From Mesaphorura yosii (lineage: Eukaryota; Arthropoda; Collembola; Poduromorpha; Tullbergiidae), in NCBI GenBank assembly GCA_009869945.1, contig WIXG01000176.1:96932-160931 (forward strand): a DNA stretch of 64,000 nt, written 5' to 3'. The translations under genes and the position numbers were made by a program. This document shows positions 34,733 through 46,598 of the stretch, piece after piece. How positions within the stretch are numbered: position 1 is the stretch's first letter; every line of letters starts with the position of its first letter. The notes beneath the pieces are model-generated. The model had not been told where the DNA came from, ran no database searches, and saw only the letters and a program-made list of their open reading frames with translations.

Positions 34733-35404
34733 ATGTGGAGTGCTTTCAATAGTCATGTATTAATTGCACTTTCTATAGTGCAACTCGCGTTTGTCTTGTC
34801 TCAACTGCAACCGGGACCAAGATCAGATATGAGAGGTCAGTTTTAATCAATTCATCATTAGACAAGCTGGCAAACCAGCAATAAACTGGCTCCATATCAT
34901 TTTTCAGAGTGTCAATGGATTGGTGAGGCTCCCTTCTGCGGGAAGCCAACATGTTTATTCGGATGGTACCAAGTTGACCGAAACAAGCATGGAGATGGAC
35001 GGCGCTGTTTCACGGGCAAGAAAGTTCTGTGCTGTGAGAACTCTGTGCCCGCATTCACAACGACAAGAACAACAACAAGACGTCCTCACGCGCGACCAAA
35101 TGTCGTCACCTACCCCAGCCCCAGACCGACACCAACCATGAGTCCGTACCGTCGTCCGACTCCAATTTCGGTACCCACAAATGTTTCAACGGACAATGCT
35201 TACGGCCCTGCAAATGGCAATGGCTACGGTAACGATCGATGGAGGGGCAAGAATGCTGTGCCGATTCCGATTACAATTGAGAAGCCAGAAGACATCAGAC
35301 TGATCAGGCCCAGCCCAAGCCCGATCACTCCAAAGCCTACGGCGAAGCTTAATTCGCGAAAGGACGACATTCTTGCGCTTCTCAAGAGCATTGAGGCTCT
35401 GTAA
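34733..35404 (+). CDS. Secreted cysteine-rich protein with Pro/Thr-rich tail
   Basis: Two exons, 34733..34835 and 34908..35404, give 199 residues (G|GTCAGT donor, TTTCAG acceptor). A signal peptide is clear (VLIALSIVQLAFVLSQ). The compact domain at about residues 35-77 has six cysteines: CQWIGEAPFCGKPTC, then GWYQVDRNKHGDGRRCFTGK and VLCCE. It resembles small CxW-x-G-x-APxC modules of secreted invertebrate proteins, for which I recall no assigned function. A Thr/Arg/Pro-rich stalk (TTTRTTTRRP, SPRPTPT) suggests O-glycosylation; the tail ends with a short amphipathic helix (DDILALLKSIEAL). It may be a cuticular, mucus or defence component; this is a guess. Confident that it is secreted and real, not on role. 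Confidence 0.75.
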
Positions 35405-36756
35405 TGAATTCACCTTGCTTAATTATCATTCTTTACAAAATACTGTGTGAAATGGAAATGCGCCACTTCTGAAAATAATATAAATTTGCGTGTTTGGACA
35501 GAAAAGTGCAAAACCAAGGTCATTAAAGTCATTAAGCACTAAAAGGTGTTTCTTCTGGATCAACACTCTGCTTCAACTGGTCCGCCCTGGTGTGGTCTTG
35601 GCCACCACACAGCACAGCGAGTCATCAGCCATGATCCTACGCACTTTGTTCTTGTTTGGCATGACAAGACTTCATCTTTGCGTGGCTCGTAATTATTCAT
35701 TGCGCTGGGCAGAGAAGAAAAGTTAAATAAGAATTTATTCATGCACTGCGTGAAGCGTGAAATGTGAACCAAAAGTGAAGCTGAAGCGAAACCAACTTTG
35801 GCTCATCTTCACACCAACTCACGTTCTATTCTGTGTGGCATGTCACTTGACGTTTGACCCGTCTGTCATTTATCCTTTGTTCGCCCAAGTAGCACAAAAA
35901 CCTTGTCCGCTGTTAACACCTAAAGTGTTAACTGATCACCCTGCAACAATGCATTGGAATTTGTAATGCAACTTGCAAACATGCGAGATGCGAGGATGCG
36001 ACTTTCATCAAGACAATACAAATGACAATTGACTTCTCGTGCAATCACAATCACGATCACGATAATAATTATTTTGACAGAGGCAAGCTGGTTTCACAGT
36101 TCACACTCGCAGGTCGTGATTGTGATAATCATGATCTGCCTTGTAGTGGCAGTTGGTAATTGTATCTTGTATCTTGTCCCATATAATCAGTTCGTCAATA
36201 ATTACTCAATCAATTCTACAGAACCAGTCGGAGCCAGTTGGTATTTTTATTGGCATTCCTCCTCGATCATTCTCGCAAATTCTTTTAGTACTTGAAACTT
36301 GAATTAGAAAGGACAAATCCAATCCGTTAAGGTAATCTTAATGCCATGTTATGTTATTTTTGTATGTTCAGAGATCACACGATCACAGATCTTAGAATTA
36401 AAAGGAATTTACATTTATCTTGAAATTCTGCTGTCTTGTGGGCAAAAACTTGATTCCCATTACGAGCAGTGGACATACCTGCTGCTGCGCTGCGCTATAT
36501 TGTACACTGCTCACGAACGAGTTGAGATGCTCTATTCTCGAATCGAGTCAAGTTGACTTGTCTCGCGATCGCGCCTATGCAACTTGTACGACTGTCCATA
36601 AAAGGATCAAACTTCCATACATGGACAGAGCTTATTATAATAATAGACCACTTGTATTCTTTGCTTAGAATTGTGGATTAAGGTAAGTTGCCTGCGCTGC
36701 GGCTGCGGTTCGTTTGCTTCAGAGACAAGTCGAGTTGAGCCAGTGCAGTGCTTGAA
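35405..36756. other. Intergenic between secreted protein and DRAK-type kinase
   Basis: 3' flank of the secreted-protein gene and promoter of the kinase gene. A 13-base inverted pair (ATCACAATCACGA near 36046, its complement near 36113) could form a hairpin, but its base composition is simple. No gene supported. Confidence 0.45.
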
Positions 36757-39583
36757 ATGGATTTGGGGCTTAAGCAGGAGAAGGACTTAAGGGAACTCTT
36801 TGAAGTCGAGAGCGGAGCCTTTGCCAGGTAAGCGCGCATTAAATCATCATTTAATGGCAGGTGGCAATGTGAAATCCGGGTTCGATAATCGCACGCGTGT
36901 GGTGCATTGTCAATGGTGCACGTTCGTGTCCTTGACACATTTCGATTCTCAGTGTGGAATCCTGCTGAGCATTTTCTCATTGCATTCCATTGTTGTGACA
37001 AGAACCCATTTTGACTTACACATTTGCCTTTCTCGTATGCAGTGGGCTCTTCGCGTCTGTGAAGCGGGCTCGTTCACGCCGAACTGGACAACTTTTCGCT
37101 GCCAAACACTCGCCGAAACGGAAGGAGAATTACAACGAAGTCAGGCTCCTTTCAAAACTCATTAGTCCCTACATAATCACGTTCAAAGATGCGTTTGAAA
37201 CAAGCTCACAGGTTGTGGTCATCATGGAATTGTAAGTTCGACCTTTTCTCGTACGCGCACGCGTATGGGTTGAACTTGGTGTATTATTCTCGCTCTGCTC
37301 CTGTTTGTCAGTGCTCCCGGTGGTGACATGCAGTCACTCATCGACGCTGACGTCGTGCTCAACGAAAGCCATGCGTCAAGATACATTCATCAGTTGCTGC
37401 AGGGCCTCGCGTATCTCCATTCGAAATCAATCGCACATCTCGACATAAAACCACAAAATCTGCTCCTGATGGGCGACTTTCCACATCGGGACTCCATCAT
37501 TAAAATATGTGATTTCGAACTCAGCCGTGTCATCGATCCAAACCGTCAAGAACGGGAGATTATCGGAACGCCCGATTACGTTGGTGAGTTCTTACATGCG
37601 AATGGTTGTCGGTCAGATGATAAATAAGTGCGATCTCTTTGAACAGCTCCGGAAATTCTCCAGTATGATCCACTCTCATTGAAAGCCGACATCTGGTCCA
37701 CTGGGATTGTCGTCTACGTTTTGTTAACGGGATTCTCACCGTTTGGTGGCGAGACAGACACGGAAACATTCAACAACATCATACACAATGAGATTGATTT
37801 TCCACCCGAGATATTTGAGGACGTGGTCAGTCACGCGGGGATTGAATTCATTAGCTGGTTGTGCCAAAAGAGTGTCAGGTAACTTTGCCGTACTTCTCAC
37901 ATCGTAATCTTGCAGATTACAACGATTTTTTACCTTTTTCAGTTCTCGTCCAACTGCCGCTGCTGCACTGCAACACGTATGGCTCAAATCTAGTCGATTG
38001 TCCAGCCGCAAGAAAGGAATGTCAAAGTCCACGTACGATTTGACAAAAACACAAAAGAGGGATAAAACCACAACCGAGAAAGTACGATTAAGGAAGAGCA
38101 AATCAAGGGAGCAACTTTGGAGAAGCAAGGTACGATAAAACTGCACATTCCCAGCTCCACATGATTTCCATCAAATTCAACTTAAACACAGTTCACTTTT
38201 TACATTTAGATTCATCTTTCGCTGTCAAGCGAGAAGATTGAACGATGGGCCAGCGTCGCATCATTCACACAGGCACCAAACGTTCACTTAAACGCTGGGG
38301 GGCGAGGCAGAGACAGCATTGACGCTACGAACATCCGCGTGCATTCGGAAGAGAGCCTACTGACGAGGATACTTCCAACGAACGGCGATTCCAAAGCTCA
38401 AACAGGCGTCAGACTGGAGCCGGCAAATAGCTCGTTCTTGCCGCTTGGAAACGGCGTTGGTCAATGTCATAGGAATGGAGCGCTTCACAACAATATTCGA
38501 ACTAAGCCGTATGTGCCAGTGCATGAAGAAAATGGTCTCAAGTTGCTACCTAGAAGCCCCCTTGACGAACTAACTCCAGGGGAAAAGATTAAGGAGACCG
38601 TCGGAGAAGATGAAGTGCAGAAATCTGTCGCAGAACTCATCTCAAAATTTGGTGGTACGCACTTGTCAAAGAAGCAAGGCAAAGGCGGAGGTTCGTCCAC
38701 CGCTACAAACAGTAGTGTCAATCTGGATCCGATTGAAGAAATGGACGATCAAGAGAATAATGACAACAGTTTAACTGGGATCGTTGATCAGCCGCAACCA
38801 CAGCAGGGCCGACTTCACGGATTTCGCAAAAGTATTCCCAGTAATTCTTCCGCCTCTTCCAGTAGTGGTAGCCGAAGTAGTAGCACGACAACAGTTGACG
38901 ATATCAAAGCGACGTTGGCCCAACTTTTGCCACTTAATTTGCCCACTTCCAATCTTGACCCGATTGCACCAGTGCCAATTAAACCATTTAAAACTAAACG
39001 GGACAATGATGCACCGGAGTCTCTAAATGGCTCCACGAATACATCTTCCGCGGCCTTAGCACAGTCACAGGAGGAATCCAATAATCCGGTGTTAATTGAC
39101 GCAACATCCAGTACGCAAAGCCCACGCAAGATTTCCACCAGCTTCTACGTGCCTTTAAAAAGCAACAACTTAAGCAGTCAAGCATCACAAAATTTTGTTC
39201 CGTTTCCGCGAACTCGTACGAGGCCTGCAGTCTCGACAGCCAGGACCGGGATCTCAACCTCAACAAGTACTCCGGTCGAAGCACCAATCATTACATCAGT
39301 GTCGTCCCAGCCAACAGTAGTAACATTAGCTGCAATAATCAGTAGTAGCAGGGCGGATGAGCAGTCAAAAGCAGCCCCTGTGGCTAAGAAGCCCACAAAT
39401 CGGTTCATATCGCGCTGTGAAATGAGAATTCGAGAGAGAGCGAACCAAAATCAAAACAGTACAAACGCAAATGTCGGGACTGGTTCTGGCACTGGGAACA
39501 CAAGGCTAACAGGAAGGGCGGGCTCAGGCAGAGGAGCGTCGTCGGGATCAACGACGAGGTCACGAGGGAGACTCTCAAAATGA
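36757..39583 (+). CDS. Drak: DRAK/STK17-type death-associated serine/threonine kinase, DFE variant
   Basis: Six exons (36757..36827, 37043..37231, 37312..37583, 37647..37878, 37943..38129, 38210..39583), 774 residues, all phases consistent. Kinase domain residues about 14-270: VAIK lysine K45 (LFAAKHS), catalytic HLDIKPQN (D131), GTPDYVAPEIL, SLKADIWSTGIVVYVLLTG. The HLD (not HRD) and PEILQYDP-SPFGG features are those of the DAPK/DRAK branch. Fly Drak phosphorylates myosin regulatory light chain in epithelia; vertebrate members promote apoptosis. The DFG motif reads D154-F155-E156, an unusual Gly to Glu change, and the glycine loop is altered (ESGAFASGLFAS). The long C-terminus (about 460 residues, one exon) is Ser/Thr/Asn-rich with basic patches, with no domain seen. 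Poly(A) signal at 39742-39747. Confidence 0.9.
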
Positions 39584-40074
39584 CCCATCGAAGTCGTATG
39601 CCGAAGTCCAAGACCGAGATCGTATATTCTCCGCACATCGAATCTCAATATCAACGAATCTATTGCTTTGATTTCTTTAAAGCTCTAAGTTAGTAAGGTC
39701 GTCGTGTTAGTGTGTTAAGAGGTTAATTGCTTGCTTGAGTGAATAAATAATTTCTACAGCTTTGAACTGTCGGATCACTAAACTGATTCAGCGATTACAT
39801 TACGATTGCATGGATAAAGCGCTGACATGATGCTCTCGACGCGACGTTACTTTCACTGACTCACCTCCATCTGTGCAGAAAGCAGCCAAATTCGAATCTG
39901 TCGGTTCATTTATATTCAAAAGGAATTCGGAATTCCGGTTCACAATATCACATTTAGAGATCGCAATACAATCTACTACTAAAGTGAAAGCAGTGCTAAG
40001 TAAGTTAACTCAACTTCAAGGTTAGTGAGATTTCGAGGGCATCCACAGGTGGCCCACAGGTACTTGCGAGGAAT
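39584..40074. other. Drak 3' UTR and NAE1 promoter
   Basis: AATAAA at 39742-39747 ends the Drak transcript; the rest is the 5' flank of the co-directional NAE1 gene. No other feature seen. Confidence 0.5.
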
Positions 40075-42533
40075 ATGGCGTCAACCTCGGTGTCTGCTTC
40101 TCCTTCGCCGAAATCCCCTGAGATTTCGGAGAAAAGCAAGAAGTATGATAGACAACTCAGGTAAGTTGGCGTATTCCAAAACCTTTTGAGAAACACCTTA
40201 CTGATCCTACCCTCGATACTCCTCATGCACGCAGGCTTTGGGGTGACCATGGACAATCGAAGCTCGAGTTTAGCCGCATTTGTTTGATTAACGCCAATGC
40301 GACAGGGACAGAAGCTCTCAAGTCGTTGGTCTTGCCCGGGTGTGGAGGATTTACCATAATCGATACTCGAATTGTAACGCAAGAGGATATTGGAAATAAG
40401 TAAACACAAGATACAAATACGTCTAAGAAGTTGAATTGTAATTTATATTGATAATCTGTCGAATTCATCAGCTTCTTCTTGGATGTTGATTCTGCGGGAA
40501 AGAATCGTGGTGCATGTGCGGCCCAGTTGTTGATGGAGCTGAACCCAGACGTCAATGGTGATGCAATGGATGATAATGCTGGCAAGTCTATTTTTGCAGT
40601 AGAGGCCTAGTCACCTTGAACCAAGTGCTGGTCTAAATTGAGCTCTTATTCTTTTATACTGCAGCAAACATTCTAAGTCAAGACCCTAAATTCTTCACCA
40701 AATTTAACGTAGTCATTGCATCACAGTTGAATGAGAAGTAAGCGAATCGTGATTACATTACAATCACAATTACGTTACTGCTTTCGTGTGTATTGTAATC
40801 TTATATGCTGCGCTTTTCAGGGATCTCCTCAACTTGAGTAGGAATTTATGGGAGCACAGAATTCCATTCATTTATTGTTTAAGTATCGGATTTATCGGAT
40901 GGATTCGAGTGCAACTCAATGAACACGCAATCATTGAATCACATCCTGAAAATGTTAAACATGATTTAAGACTTGATGCACCATTCGCGGAATTACTTAC
41001 TTACATGGACACGGTCCGTGTAGCTGAGGAGCCCGGGGACGAGGGGACGGAGATCCTTAAGCAGCCGTGGTTGGTAGTTCTATTTAAAGCTATACAAAAG
41101 TACATCAACGATCAGCAGATTGGAAATAGCTGCATTCAAAATGGCAACAAGAACGGACCGAAAACACACCCATGTCGGATGAAGAGTTCGGAGAAGAGTC
41201 AATTTAAGGAATATTTAAGATCATGTACTTACTTTTTTCTGAACTATATACTACTTAATCGCGGCAAGGTCACTGCTCACGTACACATTTTTTATCAGTT
41301 TTGGCGAGCCTGAAACTTCCCGAGAACGAGCAGTTGTTTGAGGAAACAATGAAGGCTGTTCACGTGGCTCTCACTCCAACAGACATCCCATCGGATGTTA
41401 AGAGGATTCTTGAAGACCCAAAAGCACAAACCCTTCCTGAGGTTAGTTCAAATTATGCTGAATAGGTTCAACTGAATATAGACTGTGTTGGCTCAACTTG
41501 ATTAATGTTTCCAGGCTTCTGTATTTTGGATAATGGCAAAAGCTCTTGCTCAGTTTGTTCAAGCCAATGCATGTCTTCCAGTCAGTGGGCCAATACCAGA
41601 CATGAGGGCAGAGTCACAGAAATACATTAATTTGCAGAATGTGTAAGTTTTCATCTTGCATGCAAAGCTCCGTTAGCGAAATGACAAAGCTAGCTCTCTG
41701 TCTGAAACAGATATCGCGAACGAGCTGCCAAAGATGCCGAAGATGTGCTCCAAAGATGTCAAGCAATTGCTCGAGAATCAAACCTGCAAAATATCAGACT
41801 GAAACCGGATGAAGTTCGTTTGTTTTGCAAAGAAGCGCACCACCTGAAGCTGATCCGTGGCACTCCGTTGTTTGAGGAATTAGAATCGAGTCCATCAGTC
41901 ATCTTAAGTGAATTAGGTAACATTTAATAATATCAATCCTGTCATGGTCAACATTATTCTTACTTGCAACTTGGATGAATCATTGGCAGCGAACAATATG
42001 GAAGACGTGGACGAAGACAAGCTGTTTTACCTCATGCTACGTGGAGTACTCCGCTTTGAAGCTAAATACAATACGTACCCAGGCGCCCTAGCGGAACACG
42101 AATCAGACATCACGAGGCTCAAGGCATTTGCCAAATTACTAACATCAGATCGTGTCTTCCCAGCTATTTACTCATTTCACCTTTTTTTAAAATTTAGTCA
42201 CTGATGAGTGGGCTCATGAATGACTGGAATTCAACTTTGGTTGTGAAAGACGACTACATCCATGAGATTTGCCGTTACGGTGCATCCGAGATCCCATCTG
42301 TCGCGGGTTTCATAGGTAATCACAATGAATTCGCTGATATGCAATGCGAAAATGCGATGTAACTTAGTTTGAATCACAACCGAAATGTGCTTTTACTTTC
42401 AGGAGGATGCGTTGCTCAAGAGGCAATCAAAATTCTAACTTCACAATATGTTCCGCTGGATAATACTCTTATTTACAATGCGATCAATTCAACTACGTCA
42501 GCCTTTGTGATGAAGCCTTTTTCGATGTTATAG
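40075..42533 (+). CDS. NAE1: NEDD8-activating enzyme E1 regulatory subunit
   Basis: Eleven exons (40075..40160, 40235..40399, 40472..40581, 40665..40737, 40821..41224, 41299..41441, 41515..41642, 41711..41916, 41990..42153, 42198..42315, 42403..42533) give 575 residues. The protein matches APP-BP1/NAE1 end to end: [15 protein letters not shown] at the start, [13 protein letters not shown] and [14 protein letters not shown] in the ThiF-like fold, [40 protein letters not shown], and [20 protein letters not shown] near the end. It pairs with UBA3 to adenylate NEDD8 and pass it to UBC12 for cullin neddylation, in nucleus and cytosol; this subunit lacks the catalytic cysteine. The intron after 40581 starts GCAAGT (GC-AG class). 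The intron 42154..42197 is only 44 bases with a weak GTCTTC donor, needed to keep phase. Confidence 0.95.
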
Positions 42534-43095
42534 AACGGGAAGGATCTCAACCTTTACAAGACAAGAAATGAATCACACCCACGCAAAGTATTACATTTAT
42601 CAACTGCTTCATTCATTTCACGCAACGCTTGTTGAATCTAGCAATTAATAGCAACTCATACAATACATTTCATTTGCTGTAAATCAAACTTATGTAAAGT
42701 GGTTCACATGTTGTAAAGGAAATACATACTCAAGCTGTGGCTGTGGTTGCACTAGTTTGACGGCTTCTCATTTCGCTGGAGTACAGGCGAATTACATGTA
42801 ATCACTCCTGCCCTTAACTAACAGAATCTACCGGACAAAATTGCAGTAAATTGGTGGTTGCTCTACTTAATTAAATAATCAGTACTTAGAAGCTTAAAAT
42901 GTAGCTCTATAGCAAAATTTAAATCGTCCAATGCAATCATAATTTAATCAGTGCACAATAGCATTGAAGAAGAGAATCAGAAGAGTACGTTATACTAAAG
43001 AGCTTTAATTTGGAGAAAGAGAGGATCAAGTTCCTTACTTTGAAGTATCCACTTGTATATTTTTCTCAGGATTTCGGATTTTGCTGACTTTAGAA
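42534..43095. other. Converging 3' flanks of NAE1 (+) and VAP (-)
   Basis: 562 bases of AT-rich 3' untranslated and spacer sequence; no other feature seen. Confidence 0.5.
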
Positions 43096-44996
43096 TTAAA
43101 GAACGAATTTGCCCACGAGCAGACTAGCCAATGCAATAAGAATTCCCACCACCACGTAAAGCATGAATTGGGCTGGTGGATTCGCGGCAGCCATTTCAAG
43201 ACCGCCTCGTTCACTCATTTCACGTTTCATCCGGCGTTTTAGGCGATCAATTTCATCCTGCAATGTAAAAAAACGGCCATTGACGATTTCAGTAGTGGGG
43301 ATTGGACTGAGACGCTTAATTTACACCAATTCACCAACCTTGAGACGGGCATTTTCAGCCTTAAGCTGTGCAGCTGCTTCATGAGACACTCCTCCGTCGC
43401 CGCCGCGGGCATCATCTGCCATAGCCTAAAAAGCAAAAGTAAAGAATATTTAGGGCATCTGCTATCACATGAACATTACTTGCAAAACGATTTGACAGTA
43501 AATCGCATAGTTTTGTAATAGGCATTATTTGGCCAACTCGAGGAGGTCACACATGCACGCAAGAAAATGGAACACTGTGCTAGCAGGTATACGTTAATGT
43601 TAACTACCTCTTTGGACTTTCGCAACGCTACAGGAAATGAAGCAGCCAATTATAAAACAATGGAACTGAATTGGAGTCTTTTATGTTTTTAGCCATGCAA
43701 GGTAATACGGAAGTGCGTACGGCTCGTTATAACGCCATACATAATTACATAATATATCCTATTATTGGAAATTTTATCAAGGTTATCAAGAGTGCTCCTT
43801 AAACTTTGTCTGGGAAAAAATACAACCAACCATTTAGTTCAGTGGTTGAATTTGAATATAACATGTACAAATCGGGCAACAATGAACGGTAGCTACGTAA
43901 AATTCTAATTGAAAATTGAACGAGTGTGTGTGTGTTCATGTGGGAATCGGGAAAAGTAGTTGACTAGCCGCGCAGGAAACGTGTCAAAAACCATGTTCCA
44001 CCGAATTAATGTGAAATAAATGCCCCATCGAGCGGTACGTGATCATGAATATCAATACAATATTTGAGATTTGAGACCAAAACAAAGGAAAATACTGATC
44101 CTGATCCAAAACTTTCTCTCCTTTCCTTTCATTTTTCCGAGACAAGCCTGTCAAGCGCAAGCGAATGCAATCTCGCTTGCAGAAAAAAGCGATTACCACT
44201 AAAGTGGCAAGACGGCATAACAGGTGTGTAATTATATTGGACTGAGTAGTTGCTTGAGTTTGAGTAGGCAATAGTGCTGATCTACTTCACTTACCGACAT
44301 ATTTTTCATCGCCACATCCTCATCTCTGGAACGCCCTCTTTGTGCTTGTGATTCTTGGACAGTATTTAAGTCGTTCTGATTGTTGACATCTGATGGCATT
44401 TCGAAGGTGCAACGGAGCTTCGTGTCCATTAATTTAGTTTGGTCGACATTCCTCCACTGTTATAAGTAATGATACCGAGAGTGTCATAATTATAATGATT
44501 TCAAATTAACATGAATGGACTTGGGCCCCCAACTTACAATTTCTTCCAGGTTGATTTCACCATCTGGAATATAAAGCGCCTGAACCATGAATTTATGCTT
44601 GTTTGCTGTCGGTTCTAACTCACAGGGCTGGAAAACAACTGAAACGAATCACAATCATTAGCTTGTTTCTCTTCTCTCAAAGATGGAATGACTTGGACTG
44701 AACTATCGTTGTCACTTACCAGCAATACTAATGGAGACACCTGGATCAAGAATACCAGCATTTGGCCGAACACAGTATCTCTTCGGTGCAGTGGTTTTAA
44801 TCTTGAAACAGATTCTTCTATCAGTTGGATTGGATAGCTTTAGCAGGGAAGTTGTCGCCGTCGTAAACGGGCCTGAAATGATTCCGGCAGACATAAATTA
44901 GAGTTTATTGTTGAATTGTTAAGAATCAATGGATCCCTTACCTTTAAACTTAAGTTCTTGTTCTGGTTCTATTTTTAAAACTTGGGGTTCCGGCAT
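43096..44996 (-). CDS. Vap33: VAMP-associated protein (VAP-A/B, VAP33)
   Basis: Six exons (44996..44942, 44872..44720, 44638..44538, 44456..44295, 43425..43339, 43257..43096) give 239 residues. The N-terminal MSP domain (about 1-125) starts [20 protein letters not shown] and holds the FFAT-binding face [20 protein letters not shown] linker and coiled coil follow ([19 protein letters not shown]), then a C-terminal tail anchor ([20 protein letters not shown]). VAPs sit in the ER membrane and tether it to other organelles by binding FFAT-motif lipid-transfer proteins. Length and order match family norms. Intron 4 (869 bases) contains only a spurious open frame. The gene sits 1.6 kb from SAC1, a functional partner at ER contact sites. 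Confidence 0.95.
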
Positions 44997-45649
44997 GTTG
45001 CTTAAGTTAATTTACTGTCTAATAGTAATTACATATGCAATCAAATTTTGTTACGCACAATAATTCCTTCTCAGAATCCTACATTAAAAGTGGACTCTGT
45101 GCAGCAATAAACTGTGCTAATTTGAGAATGATGAATTGCGACTGGGAGTTTGTTGACACCTCACGCTGTTAAGTGGCTTCGTACAAATTAAAATTAAAAA
45201 TACAAGTTGAGTTGACCCGACACTAATCGTGGTTAGATTGCTGCGATGAACTGACTTGACTTGTGTTCGATAAAATAATGCAGAGACTTGGGACTCGCGC
45301 ATTAGCTCTTTTACGTGCCTTCTGCCTACAATTTCACATTACATTGCATGCATGCAGTACGTTGTCCGTTTCCGAATTACATAACATTGCGTTAAAATTG
45401 TAGCCGTAGCTGTACGTGGACGAAATTCTGTGTTGTGCTATCTCCGCCTTACAAAACGCAGATCAATAAATGTGTGCATGTGATGTGGAATTAAGCGTAG
45501 AAAAGGCGCACAGGCTTTGAATCAATACAGCTCCACTTTTATTATTGTTGTGGAGAAGGCGAACCAAAAACCCTTGTGAGGAGCCTGGGGACTGCTGTTT
45601 CGACGTGCGGATTGCAATTTTGTGCTGGTGCTGATCTGGTGTATGAAGA
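44997..45649. promoter_or_regulatory. Divergent promoter region of VAP (-) and NDUFB3 (+)
   Basis: 653 bases separate the two start codons of genes pointing away from each other, so both promoters and 5' UTRs lie here. No specific motif can be called. Confidence 0.45.
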
Positions 45650-46099
45650 ATGGGCGGCGGTGGTCACGGACACGGGCACGAGGCACCATACAAAGTTCCT
45701 GACTACAAAATCTACAAGGTCGAAGATGTTCCGGAATTACTCGCTGTAGAAAGGGCACTTAAAAAGGAAGGACTGAAAGATCCATGGCTCAGGTATGCAT
45801 TCGTAATTAAAATTACACGGAGAATTGGGTGCCTATTTCTGCAAGAGTGGTGCTGATTTCGAAATAATTTTGTGATTTTCTTGCACAGGAACTATGTTTG
45901 GAAGTACGGGAAACCATACAAGACAGGACGATACATTTTTGACAGAACACTCGGACGTGGTATGAAATGGGGATTTATCGCTGCCCTGATTACAACTGGA
46001 ATCGGGTATATTCTTCCGGACGACCAATGGTACGGTCCATACAGCACGCGTCATGGCCACGGTCACGGTGAAGAGCATGGCGCAGGGGCACACCATTAG
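45650..46099 (+). CDS. NDUFB3: NADH dehydrogenase 1 beta subcomplex subunit 3 (complex I B12)
   Basis: Two exons, 45650..45792 and 45889..46099, 117 residues. The family block is clear: YKVPDYKIYKVEDVPELLAV, LKKEGLKDPWLRNYVWKYG and GRGMKWGFIAALITTGIGY with its single membrane helix. His/Gly-rich ends (MGGGGHGHGHE and the C-terminal HGHGHGEEHGAGAHH) are typical of arthropod B12 proteins. It is an accessory subunit of the membrane arm of complex I in the inner mitochondrial membrane. Poly(A) signal at 46316-46321. Confidence 0.95.
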
Positions 46100-46598
46100 C
46101 ACATCGAGGATCCAGCACGAGTTCATCGTAGTTTTTATAGTCTATGCCGTGCCTGAGCATTGGAACTGCCTCGATCGAACGTTTAGCTTAGTGTAAATGT
46201 GAAGGTTGTACCCGAAATCCGCTACGTAGTCATTTTAGGTTAATTTTGGAGATGTTAGGAAGATGTCTATAAATTGAAAAGAATTTGTACATAAGTTCCG
46301 TCAGTCATCTGATTAAATAAATTTATTACCGGCCAATAAGTCAATGGAATTCTAATTTTACTCTGGAGGAATGATCACAGCGGAGCTGTCAAATTAATAA
46401 CTTAACGTGATTGGAAGCAACGCAATAGGAAGGAAGGACTAGACTAGAAAGTAAAGATAAAGCCTACAATTTTTTTCTGTGATATATCTATGTGCGTCAA
46501 CTTCAACTTCTCTGAATTTTTCATTGAACTGAAGCCAGAATTTAAACAAGATATTAGAATTTTAGGCAGGGAAGAAGCGCCGTCTAAACTTGGCTCAG
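46100..46598. other. Converging 3' flanks of NDUFB3 (+) and SAC1 (-)
   Basis: AATAAA for NDUFB3 at 46316-46321; the remainder is 3' flank of the SAC1 gene. Nothing else seen. Confidence 0.5.

Noticed and set aside
36040..36130. 13-base inverted pair that could fold into a hairpin
   Set aside because: Simple CA/TG-rich sequence; likely chance.
36880..36905. GGGTTCGATAATC, a tRNA B-box-like string (also GGTTCGAGC near 50698)
   Set aside because: No matching A box at the right distance and no cloverleaf stems by eye.
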